64,000 nt of DNA, taken from contig WSUB01000096.1 in the NCBI GenBank assembly GCA_019633425.1, positions 62,001 to 126,000 of the forward strand. The letters run 5' to 3'. A program made the position numbers and the translations under genes. Source of the DNA: Tulasnella sp. 424 (taxonomy: Eukaryota; Basidiomycota; Agaricomycetes; Cantharellales; Tulasnellaceae). Numbering within the stretch: position 1 is the stretch's first letter; each line of letters begins with the position of its first letter. Of the stretch, positions 10,023 through 20,688 are shown piece after piece. The notes under the pieces are model-generated. The model did no database searches, was not told where the DNA came from, and saw nothing but the letters and a program-made list of their open reading frames with translations.

Positions 10023-10975
10023 GAGAAGTAGGGGGACGAAATGGAACCGCGAACGCTAAACTTGTTAAACTTGTTCATTGTATGCAATACCGCCATCGGC
10101 TGGGCCAGAGGCTATTTAGGCATTTGTTTTGTGCTCTACGGTCAAATAGTAGTTGCCAATGCCTATTTTGAATAGCAGGAGTGTTCTTGTAAAATAATAC
10201 AACGCCTCGAGCGGTTGTTACCACCTCGCTGGCAGTGTGTAAACGCTTCGGGCGGGGCGTTTTAGGGGACAAGCAAACCGGCAAACCATTGAGCCGAAGG
10301 ATGCAAAATTTCTCGTGGATAGAGGTGAATACCATTATTGTCAATAAGTTTCAGCAGCAATTGCTTTTGAGAGTATATTAAGGGAGGCACCCGCTACTAG
10401 GCTAATCCGCATGTGGGGCGTTAAGGCTATATATATAGCCGACTCAAGCCCTCAGACATTGGGTGGTGATTTTGAGAGGAAGGCTTGCGGGGGATGGGAG
10501 AGGGATGTTCTGTTGATCCTCTCGAAGTTTCCGTTCGTGGCATTCTTCTCAGCAGGCGGAGGAGCTGGCACCGGAGCTAAGGGGCTTACATCCGTGAGCC
10601 TATCTCAGCAGGGGTTTTGTCCTTGTTTACAAAGGGGGGACCCTTCGCGGCACTTCCTCTCTCTACTGACGCTCTCGAGGGCAAGTACTACTAGTACTAC
10701 GTATTGACAATGTTACTCCCCTCTATCTACGAGAACTTCACCTCACCGGTGGTTCGCCGGTTTGCTCGTTTCCGAAAACCAAGGAGCTTAACAACTGCCA
10801 GCGAGGTGGGAACGTTAAGGCATTGTATCATTTTACAAGAACGCTCCTCCTACTCGAGATACTCCGTGGCAGCCACGCGGCCGCAGTAAATACATTGGAG
10901 CCTCTGTCCCAATGGGATCGCGGATTACAATGAACAACCTGAGCATCTCTGGTTCCATTCGTTCTCCTACTTCCC
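10023..10975. repeat. Inverted-repeat spacer between IFI6-like copies 2 and 3, with module copy 3
   Basis: About 10130-10345 and 10700-10870 are inverted copies of one another (for example ATTTTACAAGAAC at 10824 and its complement near 10185). Between them, 10415-10640 is a shortened copy of the module seen at 7295-7480, preceded by GGCTATATATATAGCC, a perfect palindrome around a TATA-like core. No coding gene is supported. Confidence 0.6.
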
Positions 10976-11291
10976 TCAACGCAAGAGAACCCACACAAGA
11001 ATTTCAACAGCAACCAACACCAATACCACCACGATGGGGTTTATAGTCACTGCACCCGATTTCATTGCAATGCTTTGGGCACCCGCAAATGAAGATCCGG
11101 CGGGCACGGACGCTCCATAAATGATCTTTTGAATGGACGCCGCCACAGTACCTATTTAAAGTCAAGTCATTCGAAATCAATCACTCATGTGGAAAGAGGG
11201 AAAAAAAAGCTTTACCCTTGATGGGCCCTGCTGGTCCGAACCCTACGACACGTAACGCACCCACCAAAGCAGCCTTAATAAAGCCAAACAT
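10976..11291 (-). CDS. IFI6/ISG12-like small hydrophobic protein, copy 3
   Basis: Exon 1 (from 11291) gives MFGFIKAALVGALRVVGFGP, then AGPIKG; exon 2 gives GTVAASIQKIIYGASVPAGS, SFAGAQSIAM and a C-terminal span rich in Val/Leu ending WVLLR. The end differs from the WG end of copies 1 and 2. Frame and splice sites are intact. The promoter block is shared with copy 1. TATA-like sequences lie at about 11368 and 11383. Confidence 0.7.
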
Positions 11292-11477
11292 GAAATGCAG
11301 AGGATATCGGATGAGCAAAGCGGGCTTAGGATGCTTAAAGGTAGACCAGGCTGGAGGGTGTGAGGGGATATAACCAGGTTGGTATATATACACACATGGG
11401 CGCTAGCGGGAGGGCCGAGATTCACCGTATTTAGTTAGCTGATGGACGAGGAACGTCCCGGGATCGGCGGGGTTTGA

Positions 11478-12317
11478 AGACAGCGCGATTCTCATCTAAG
11501 TGATATTGGAAGGTCCAAGAGTTGCCTTTCTTCGTAGTCATTGTGAAAAATGCTGGTTTTGCACCGCGTGACATCAGGGCAAGAGCCGACTCCCGGAAGG
11601 GAGACTATCTGCGCCTAGTGAATTCGAGGATTACTCCTTTCGAATTCTCTCATGATCATATGTCCCCTGAGATTATAATTTTCGCTCTCAGCTAACATCA
11701 ATCTCGAATTATTTCTAAACAAATACATTTCTCCTTCCACCGTGACTTCCGCAGGACAGGGTTGACTGTTTGCCATGAAGTGAGCATCCCTCCGGGGTTG
11801 GTTGGATGGCAGCGCCCGTGGCCCCAACCCGACGCACCTTTTGTGCGCCATGGCTCATCCCCAGGGTCGCTGTGAAAGATTAGTGGTCGATCCTGGGGGG
11901 AAAGCGCCCCGGTGATGCGGTCGACCCTGGAGGACCCATTCAGTACATACGGCTCCCCAACCGTTGGCAGACAAGATAGTGATTATCAGTTGACAGTCCC
12001 TGAACCTGGAGGCCCGACACACGGCATGACTCTTCGATTAGGCTCAGCTCGTTGGCCTGATGAGCATTTGACGGAAATGGTACAGTATTTCCGATTTTGA
12101 ACTGGACTCATCACGTAACAAGCGAACGTATACATGGAAAGGATGGTCGAATATGTAACGAAATTGGAATAAAATCTCATGAAATCTCCGATACGATGTT
12201 AAGAGCCACAGGGAGGGTTAATAGAGATTTGACACCTGTCGAACGGGGACGGTTTTCAGTTACATCGGGTTTGCTCATATCAAGCGTGTCTCTACCACCT
12301 ACAGATGACCAGACGAC
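11478..12317. other. Intergenic, no gene recognised
   Basis: Only short frames without familiar motifs or splice patterns. I see no repeat shared with the rest of the window. Confidence 0.45.
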
Positions 12318-12599
12318 TCATCTAGTATCCCGACCAATAGTCATCGCGATTCTCTGTAGCCAAGCGAAGATAGAATCCGCTGCAACCTTTGCCCCGTAGA
12401 AGACAGATTGAAGCCACGCAGCGATCGAGCCTTGAGAGAATAGTTATCAGAAAGGCCCGAAGTTACATATGCCAAAAGCAGCTCTCATACCTTTTATGGG
12501 ACCTATCGGGCCGAATCCAATTCGGCGTAAGATGAATAGCGCCAACCTCTCAAGCAATTCGCCCAGAAGGTACGCAAGTAAGATGACCCAAGCAAACAT
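12318..12599 (-). CDS. IFI6/ISG12-like small hydrophobic protein, copy 4 (diverged)
   Basis: Exon 1 (from 12599) has a longer hydrophobic start, MFAWVILLAYLLGELLERLA, before RRIGFGPIGPIKG. After an intron (donor GTATGA, acceptor CTCAAG) exon 2 gives GSIAAWLQSVFYGAKVAADS, IFAWLQRIAMTIGRDTR and stops. It therefore lacks the C-terminal membrane span of copies 1-3 and carries an N-terminal one instead. Closest in wording to typical fungal members (SIAAWLQS). No promoter block in common with copies 1 and 3 was seen. Confidence 0.65.
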
Positions 12600-13224
12600 G
12601 AGAGCCAAGTGCAATATCGTGCGGAAGAAGGGTTGGAGTTGAGCTCGGGAGTGAAATCAGATTGATGTGGATAAGAGAGTCTTCAATGAACACGTTGGGG
12701 GTGTTAAGAACGTTTTCTTGGAGGTCCGATCCTCTGCCTTATTCGGAAACCTGGAAAGAAATTTTTCTTAGGGAAAGTGGTTGTCTTCGAAAGCTGGAAT
12801 TAGCCAATAGAAACTTGGAATTTATCCAATCGATAATCACACATGAGGCTCGGGAGGTCCAAAGCATTTCCTCCATTGGGGCGGGGGGACGACCCGAGTA
12901 CGTACGACCCAGCCGGACGGAGTCTGAGCAAGTGCACAGCCACCGGGGTCCATCACGCCTCCAGGTTTCAAGGAATCAGGGAAACCAACTTCTGGAAGTG
13001 TGGGTACACTCCGCGAGTTCGCACTCCAAGTTATTCGTTACACCGTGATAAGCATTAAAATAGGGTATCCTTTGTATGCAGGCAGTCACTGAGGCTACAG
13101 AAATCGAGACAATACCGTAAAAGGTGCATGGGGGAGACATGGAAGCCTGGAGATAGATACGAGACAAGCATACGAAAGAGCGGTGAAGGAATAGGAGAAA
13201 GTATGACCGTGAAAGGGCGGACAT
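12600..13224. other. Intergenic, no gene recognised
   Basis: It holds the shared upstream/downstream space of two minus-strand genes. Short frames only. Confidence 0.45.
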
Positions 13225-14310
13225 TTAAATAATGCCGATCATAGAAAGGATGACCCAAAACAAGGCGAGTTGTGCAAAGACGGCTGCTGAAGCTCTGTTC
13301 ATAACGGCCGCGTCCATTACTGGCAGAGTATCCCCGATAGTTGTATTCAGACATCCGAGGAAGTTAAGGTCTGTTCCAGGAGGAACAGGAGCATCGGGAA
13401 CCGTTGTCAAGGAGGAGTCGTTACTGGCCGGTTGGTTTCCAACGCTGTTCGCTGGGTCCCAATACGACGACAGGGTCAATGCAAAAGAAGAAGAGCGGTA
13501 GTATTGAAGAAACTCTTCCGGCGGGATGGCGTACTGGTCTGGGTTGTAGTCTATCGCACTGCCAACCGTAGCGTTGCAATCTGAACGGATGGGGTCGGAA
13601 ATGGCAAGTATGGAGTCGAGATCTCCGATAAGATAGTACGGTGCAGTGGCGTTGTTTGTGATCTGTTGACGCTCGAGAAGACCCCTTTTTCCTGCCTGCT
13701 GAGGCCAGGAAGAAGAGGTGACTTGAGCCCAGCTCATATTCCGGCCTGGACGGGACGAGTTGTGATATGGGCCATACTGAAAGGCAAAGCATCTTTATCG
13801 TGAGTCATACTCACGAAGCGTTGGTAGTTGCTGTCTCACCTCGCGGCTGCCATAGTATCCTATCCCAAACGGAAACGCGTAGATAGGCCAAAAACCAAAG
13901 GGGAACCCACGTCCAGCGACGAATGATCCCCTATCAGCGTAAGTATACCTAAACATTGGCGTACTCGGAAATCAGCACCTATCAATCACGCCGAGTACAT
14001 AGAACGTACCCAGAACCATATCTTTGAGAACCATATATTTGATCTCTCGTGCCACCGCCAGTCAGACGGCCAGCGAAAACTTGGCCGGCAGGAATAGAAA
14101 AGGGCTTTCCACCTCCGAAACCACTGGAATACGACTTTCCTCCGTAGCTGCTGGATATGTGCGTTGAAGATGATGAGGTGGAGCTTGAAGATCCACCTGA
14201 CCCGCCTCTACCTTTGTGAGTCACAAAAAATTAGATTAGGAAAAGAACTTGACAGGTGTGATGGTAGAATATGGGAATCCCCGAAGCTCACCTCGACCTC
14301 CTCCTGGCAT
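13225..14310 (-). CDS. Gly/Ser-rich membrane-associated protein of unknown function
   Basis: Four or so exons. The start at 14310 (MPGGGRG) leads by splicing into a Ser/Gly-rich stretch, then GGGTRDQIYGSQRYGSG, then a hydrophobic aromatic segment GRGFPFGFWPIYAFPFGIGY. The last exon (to 13225) has several possible N-glycosylation sites (NNAT, NATV, NDSS, NTTI), paired cysteines, and a hydrophobic C-terminus (AAVFAQLALFWVILSMIGII). The C-terminus looks like a GPI-anchor signal or tail anchor. This layout is one I associate with uncharacterised Agaricomycete proteins; no function can be given. Junctions are inferred from GT-AG sites. Confidence 0.6.
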
Positions 14311-15591
14311 CGTGGTGTTGGTCGATCGTTCGAAGGGGGGGAAGGGGGGAGGAAGGAAGGTTGGGAAACGAGGAGAATTTTGGATGATAAGGCGCCTGAG
14401 CTGAGTACGAGGCTGTTCGTTGAGTATTTATGAGATGTATGCTAGTGTGGGGGTATTACAATGAACGATGAGGGCTTTTTGAGCCTGAGACACCGGTTCC
14501 ACGTCAACAAAAAGACACACATATAAGTCACAAGGTTCCGTCGGGCGCCACCAACTGAACTCCAGACTTGGGACACAGCAGGAAATGGCGAGTGTGACTA
14601 GTGCACTCCTTTCTTGGCAAATTGGATTGCGGTGGTTCGAGGGAGTGTCAACAAAGGCCGCCTAAGGCCTGTAAAGGGAATTCACCTGCAGGTCCGTTGC
14701 GACTGAGGTAACTGCCACTTGTTTCGGAAAAGCGTCGTTGCAATTCCAATTAGAGAGGCCGTCGGGGCGCGTACAGTGCGGCTCTGGCCTCGGGAGGGGG
14801 AGGAACGGGGGGGAAGAGACAGAGGAGATTGTTCGTCCGTGGGTCGGGAAAATAGGAGCTACTAGTGGCCCCGACAAGTTCACACGATTCACCCTCTCCC
14901 CCCTCCACCTCTCTCCTTACTCCCGAGATGGTTGCCTATAACTGGATGGATCCTCGAGGCCGTCTGTTGCCGACCGTGCACGAGCTCAAGTCATTGGTCA
15001 CAACTCTTGGCTTCTCTTCTCGAAGCCTATTTCTTCCGGCCAAAAGCCCTCGAAAAGCCTCAACCGCTTTTCAGACATTTCGGCCTTCAGCCTGATCACG
15101 GCAAGCCAGCGATTTAACGGCAATGAATGAGAAATTCATGGCTCGGCGGTGATTTGGTACAGTCGATGTGGTTGAGCAAGGGGGTGCCACCAGCCCGGTT
15201 TGAGGGAATTTGGCGCAGATGCACGCATTTTGCGTGCGTTCTTGCCGCGATGGCTTATTAGAGTATTTTGCACTGCCCCCATGAACATGAACCAAGCTAA
15301 CGAACTTTTGGGAACAACATACGCAAAACATCCTGCAATCCACTCCAATTCTCTGGCCTTGACCTTTCCTAGAGTGCCCCCCATCCGGTTACTGCTCGCT
15401 GATTAATGGTTTGGCTGCGGGTTGGGTTTCTTATGCCGAAGAGCTGGCAATTACAAATGCTATCCAATTAAAAACATGCCGCCTACAGCAGCTGGTTTGG
15501 AGGCCGGGCGGAGATGACGTAGCTGGAAGGGCGGATCGCAGTGCCGCTAGGCATCGATCACACCCCTGCCGCCCGCACGGTGGCATCGCTC
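14311..15591. other. Long intergenic stretch, no gene recognised
   Basis: Near 14455 the string TATTACAATGAACG matches the 3' flank of IFI6-like copy 1 (7565) and resembles that of copy 3 (10924). A plus-strand frame at 14928-15095 (MVAYNWMDPRGRLLPTV...) has no recognised family. Nothing else is supported. Confidence 0.4.
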
Positions 15592-17038
15592 CTAGTAACC
15601 TAACCTAACGTATAGACCTAAACCTCTCTTGCAGTTAATCTCCATCGAGGCTTTCCGCACAACCGGCGGACCCATCCCATCAGCATCCGCCTCTTCGACA
15701 AATACGACCCCAAAGGCGCTTCCATTCGGACTTGCGCGTGTCTGCTGCGTTTCTTCTATGGGAAGAACTCCGCGAACGATGAACGTTTGCAGAGCCAACC
15801 AAGTCGTACTCCATTCAACGGTCTGTACTTGCTCAGCCAGCCGGAACCATGAATTGTACGAAACGTCCAAGAGCTCCAATAGTGGAAGCTGCTTTGACAG
15901 CTTTCGGAGACATTTGGCGATATCAACTTGCAAATTATCTACTATCCGGTCCTTCGGCCGAGAAAGAGCTATGATGGACAAGCGGACGAGCGTCGGTGGT
16001 AACAGGGGAAGCACGCCTAGGAATGTGGAAACCGGAAAATCGGCGAGGTGGAGATGCAGAAGGGGGTTGAGGGAAGGTTGGATAGCGTTTGGCAGGCCTG
16101 GCGGTAGTTCAGGTGGTGAGTCGTCCCACGAATCTGCGGCCTCCACTGCCTTGACCGCCTCGTCGTATGCCTCGAGGTACCTCCGGACGGACTTGCCGCT
16201 CCTCCCATCCCCAACATAGTTGAGTTCGCCTCCAGTTCCCGAAACAAGTTCAAAGAACGTCATTGTCCGGTGGTCCTGTCCGGGATCCGGTTCTTCAGGA
16301 TCTTCGGGATAAGCGTCAACCACGAGGTGTTTGTAGAAAACCTGTGGTTGATAGACGCATGCGTATCGGGAGATCCGGCCCAGGATGTGAGGAGGCAGAA
16401 ATGCAACACTCGCACAGAACCATTCGGGGTCGGCGAAGAGGATTTGCACTGCGACGTCAAACAACGGAGGTACTTGGCTCCCCTGCTCCGGTGTCACGCC
16501 TGGGCATGGCGGTAGCGGACAAGACTCGGCCGACCATCCTGCTGCCAAGGTCTCCCATCGACCCTTCAACGTCATATCCCGCACGTTGTCCCAGTCCAGT
16601 GATCCCAGCTCCCTGCCTTCGGTCTGCTCCAACTGGGCCCGCCGTTCCGCAGCATTTGGCGTGTTGTTCAAATGGTTCTCCCAGCTTGGAGGTGCTACCA
16701 ATCCAAAGGCACGAGTGCGGACACGTGCCCTTGGAGCCGCTCGAGGGGTCGGTAAAAGTGAGGTGGAAGAAGAGCTAGCCGGTGCCATCACAGAAGCCGG
16801 AAGTGACGGGTCGTTGAACGTGAACCGAGCAACTTCTGGTATTTGACCTCGTCTAGCTACATTTCGGGCTCGACGGATTTCCCTGGTCCTGATATTATTA
16901 GTAGTTTCGCATTAGTACCTGCATGTTGCGTATTCGGAATGTGATACTATTGGCGCACCGTAAGTTGTTGAGCTTCTGGTTAACGCTGCTCTCGCCTTTC
17001 ACACCACCCAGAAGTCTCATTTGTTCGTATCGATCCAT
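15592..17038 (-). CDS. Uncharacterised leucine-rich protein
   Basis: Two exons: 16959-17038 and 15592-16888, summing to 458 codons plus stop. Exon 1 reads MDRYEQMRLLGGVKGESSVN, then QKLNNLR, joined by a phase-2 intron to TREIRRARNVARRGQIPEV. The middle has a helical leucine-rich part (FLPPHILGRISRYACVYQP), and the C-terminal half has LRR-like strands (LLPPTLVRLSIIAL, LLELLDVSYNSWFRLA). No F-box motif is seen. It is divergent from IMP4, with starts about 150 bp apart, so the two may share a promoter. Confidence 0.7.
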
Positions 17039-17188
17039 GTGATGCTCAATCTTTGCAAGAGCTCAGCGAACTGCGGCCTAGGGACGACTGGGTGGTGAGG
17101 TGGAGGTTGGTTTGTATCAGTCGTGTGAATGTTTGTCCGAGTTCTTCAGGACTTCAATTTTTCTACGACACTGTGTACGAGCCCGGCA

Positions 17189-18430
17189 ATGGTAAGAAAT
17201 GATGGGCACGGAGTGTCTGACTGCCTTGCTAACTTATTATGGATTTCGCAGTTAAGACGGCACGCTCGAGAACGAAGGGAGTACATTTACCGCAAGGCTC
17301 AGGAATCCCAAGAGCAGCAAATCTATGAGCGGAAGCAAAAACTCAAAGAGTCGCTTGCCACTGGAAAGCAATTACCCACAGAGCTGAGGAAGGAGTCTCA
17401 GAAGCTTGCGAAAGATTTCGCGTACGACGAGTCCCAGGAAGGTTCGTCGGCCTCTTCTGGCAGAGGAAAACTTCCCTGACTGAATTGCCTCCGATACCAG
17501 AACCTCGAAACCAGTTGGACGATGAATACCAGAAAGCCGGTATTATGGACCCCAAAATCGTTATTACGACTTCAAGGTCACCTAGTGCCAGGTTAACTCA
17601 ATTCGCGAAGGTTCGGGTTGCTTCTTATTCCGCTTAATCGACGGTCGCCTAATTCTTACACCCATAGGAACTTCGCTTTGTCTTCCCCAACTCTTCACGA
17701 GTCAACCGAGGTCGATATGATATCGAGGACTTAGCAGGAGCATGCAGAGCAAACGACGTTACCGATCTCATCATCGTACATGAGACCAGAGGGAAACCAG
17801 GTCAGCTGTCTGCTGCCGGAATAGTTGGGAAGAGTTCTCACTCAAAACTTATCCGTTGCCAGATTCGATGATTATCTCTCACTTTCCTCATGGTCCAACC
17901 GTCTATTTCACTCTTAACAACGTCGCTCTTCGCCACGACACTGAAGCATGGGGCAACTCGACCGTCAGCGAGCAATACCCACATCTCATCTTCGACGGAT
18001 TTAGTAGCAAACTGGGAAACCGCGTTATGGCTGTCTTGAAATTCTTATTCCCGGTCCCGAAGGAGGATAGCAAGCGAGTCATGACGTTTGCGAACCAGTC
18101 GGATTACATTTCGTTCAGGTAGGTTGACCCACGGCTCCTCCATTTCTTTTCTCTCGGGCGACTCAAACTTCGCTTTTTCTCTCTTTCCTGATAGACACCA
18201 TGTATTCGTGAAAACATCACACAAGGACGTCCAGCTTGCTGAAGTTGGACCTCGTTTCGAACTGAAGCGTAAGCACACTCCGCCACCAAACCCGGACACA
18301 TTTTGTGTACTCATACTCGTGGTTTCCAGCGTACGAGATCCGTCAAGGAACTGTGGAGTCAAAGATTGCCGACCGAGAATGGGTCTTAACTCATTATACT
18401 CGAACCGCTCGGAAACGTCGATATTTGTAA
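17189..18430 (+). CDS. IMP4: U3 snoRNP protein IMP4 (Brix domain)
   Basis: IMP4 acts in the small-subunit processome with U3 snoRNA and Mpp10 for early 18S pre-rRNA cleavage. The first coding exon is the ATG alone (17189-17191), followed at once by GTAAGA; exon 2 starts at 17252 to give [20 protein letters not shown], the usual IMP4 N-terminus. Later exons give [63 protein letters not shown], the core of the Brix domain, and the conserved tail [20 protein letters not shown] then [12 protein letters not shown]. About seven exons. Complete and apparently functional. Confidence 0.9.
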
Positions 18431-18822
18431 CTTCGGCCCCTCGGGTGTTGGAGCCGCTCTGTTCGCGCTGTATTCTTATTTCACACTGTAACTGTAACCT
18501 CCGTGCTTTGATCAGCGTGTTTCATTACCGACTCCCTGGGTCCCATCAGGACGACCGGACGAAACGCATGTGCGATACGACAAGGCGAGTCGCTTAGTCC
18601 GACCTAGGAACCAGCTCTTGGGCTCGCAACTGTCACCTTGAGTCCAAGATAGCTCTTAGTCCTCCAAGGCTTACATTATGGCATTACCAAACTAAGAAGA
18701 GTATTGTACACTACCGTATCCGTACCTCCAAAGTCCACTAGATATTTAAAAACCGCTGTCGCAACATTAACGTGCTCGCAGAACTACTCTAAACTAGGAC
18801 AACTAACTGCTTCTTTAAAGCG
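18431..18822. other. Intergenic between convergent IMP4 and Fb1
   Basis: Only the 3' flanks of two convergent genes are expected here; no gene or repeat is seen. Confidence 0.5.
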
Positions 18823-20589
18823 TTAATCAACGTACGTCAGAACCGGAAATTCCTCGAGGACCTTCTGGGCGATCTGGCTTGGAAGGACAAGTTTGCCTTT
18901 CTCGAGAGGGGTATTTTTCTTGACCGCTTGGGCCTCCTTCGTTATATCCAAACCATACCGCGCCTGGAAGAACTGCTCTAAAACAATCTGCGCAGAATGC
19001 CCACCATCTTGCTTCCAGTCCCCCAATGTGATTTTGTCCAGATCGGGACAACACCAGACCAAATTCTCTACCTCTCCGTCGGAGTTGAGTATCCTCGGTT
19101 TCGGCCGAGCAATGTACTGGAGTATTTCCTCTGCATTGTAATGGTCCCCGGTCTCGATACCGGTGATGAACGGCCATTCTCCGAGTATATCCGGAGGGAA
19201 ATCGCGACCATCCCGGCCGACAAGTTTTAGGTCCACTGGCTTTTTTATCCCTACGGCCTTTAGAAGGTCCGTAATCGAAGCCCACGCGGTTCCAGGATTT
19301 GCTCTACCCATGTTGATGACGATGTCGAAACCAGGGCTTTCTTCAATATAGTTGATCCAATCGTTTGGAATTTCGGAACGGCCGCTGGCGGAGTGAATGC
19401 AAAGATAGCCGGTGGCTCGACTGTACAGTAGCGACATGCGAGTCGAGTGGTGGATAGGACCGGCGAGAAGCGAGGAAAAGATACGGTTGCGGGATTGTAT
19501 GAATGAAATGTTGATGGAGTCGACGGCAAGGCATTCGCATTTGGGAGCTTCAATGGAGGTGAGGAGACCGTATTTCATGTCGTCGGGTATGTGGTCGAGC
19601 ATCATGGTTGAGAGATAAGGAAGGTAGATAGGGGTGCCCCTAGATTTGAATGTTGACCAATCTCGGGGACCAATGCGGTAGGTTGAGGGACCGTCGGAGG
19701 TTGCAGAGTCGGTATCGGATTCGTCGTCGTATTTGGTGCCGAGGTAGGATAGAAGGAGCCACCAGAGCTGGGGCGATGCCTGAAGCATAGCGGTTAGCTG
19801 CGACACCGTAGGTATGTCGTCTCTGATCCCAGAGAGCTGTACAACTCTGAGGCCGGCTAGGCGGGGTGTGTCCCATGGTAATGACATCCCATCGACATCG
19901 ACGTATCTGAGGCCGGCGCCGTCCGACAGTTTGATCCGTCGTTCGGGAGATTCTGGCCCCCGAGAACGACAGATTCCAAGCTCCGTCATTTGCGGTGTGG
20001 GTAGTTCCATATGGGCAAGGACCTTGTCTGTGAGCATCCCGCGGAACCACATTCCACTCCAACGACGCGAGTGCGGTGCCGCGAGTTCGAGGAATCCCTC
20101 TAGGTCGGCGTTAGGGTTGTTGTAATTCATACAGGTGACTTCTAGCGGTCCTTCTGGATTATGCTTTAGTACTGTGTCCCATGTCTCCGGGGGGAGGTAT
20201 TGAACAAGTCGAGACCAGAAGGACGGACAATTGATGACGGTTGTTTTCCAGAACTTGTTGACTTGGGTGAGATGAAGAACATGCTTGTAGATTTCTCCGG
20301 ATGAAGTGTTACGATTTATTGAGAGTAGAAGGATTTGTATGAAAAGCTCTGCGGGGAGATCTTGAATTGGGAAAAACCTCGTCGGAGCTGGTGTTGGTGG
20401 GACGGTCTCAGGTTTGGGAGATCGTTGGGGAGAAGAGCTTTGAGTTGCAGAAGGTGTCACTATTAATTAATAATCAGGGTCATTAGGGTCCGGTAAGGCG
20501 GCTTGCAATGACTTGGTCACTTACTGCTTCAGTTTTGCCAGATATCCGAATAGGCCTGCGAATGGGTGGCGACAGATGACCATGCGCAT
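18823..20589 (-). CDS. F-box/leucine-rich protein Fb1
   Basis: Probable SCF substrate receptor. F-box: FPIQDLPAELFIQILLLSI followed by VNKFWKTTVINCPSFWSRL. The long exon has no in-frame ATG upstream of the F-box. I propose exon 1 at 20525-20589 (65 nt, MRMVICRHPFAGLFGYLAKL) with a perfect GTAAGT donor and an acceptor at 20438, phase 2, giving 559 residues. A leucine-rich C-terminal region of about 430 residues follows (LRYVDVDGMSLPWDTPRLAG). It is closer to Fb13-Fb15 (CPSFWxxLxQ) than to Fb2-Fb6. Divergent from Fb2. Confidence 0.78.
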
Positions 20590-20688
20590 CGCGGGAATGG
20601 TGACTCAGCGGCGTGCCTGGCGTCGTCCCACGTCGGCATCCCATCGCTCTCCCCGCCCAGTCCCATATCCAAGCAGCCCGCGTGCACG

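Noticed and set aside
14928..15095. Small gene MVAYNWMDPRGRLLPTV
   Set aside because: No paralogue, splice partner or known family; kept only as a mention in the intergenic note.
15597..15610. TAACCTAACCTAACG as a telomere-like tract
   Set aside because: Only two units, embedded at the end of a coding gene in the middle of the window.
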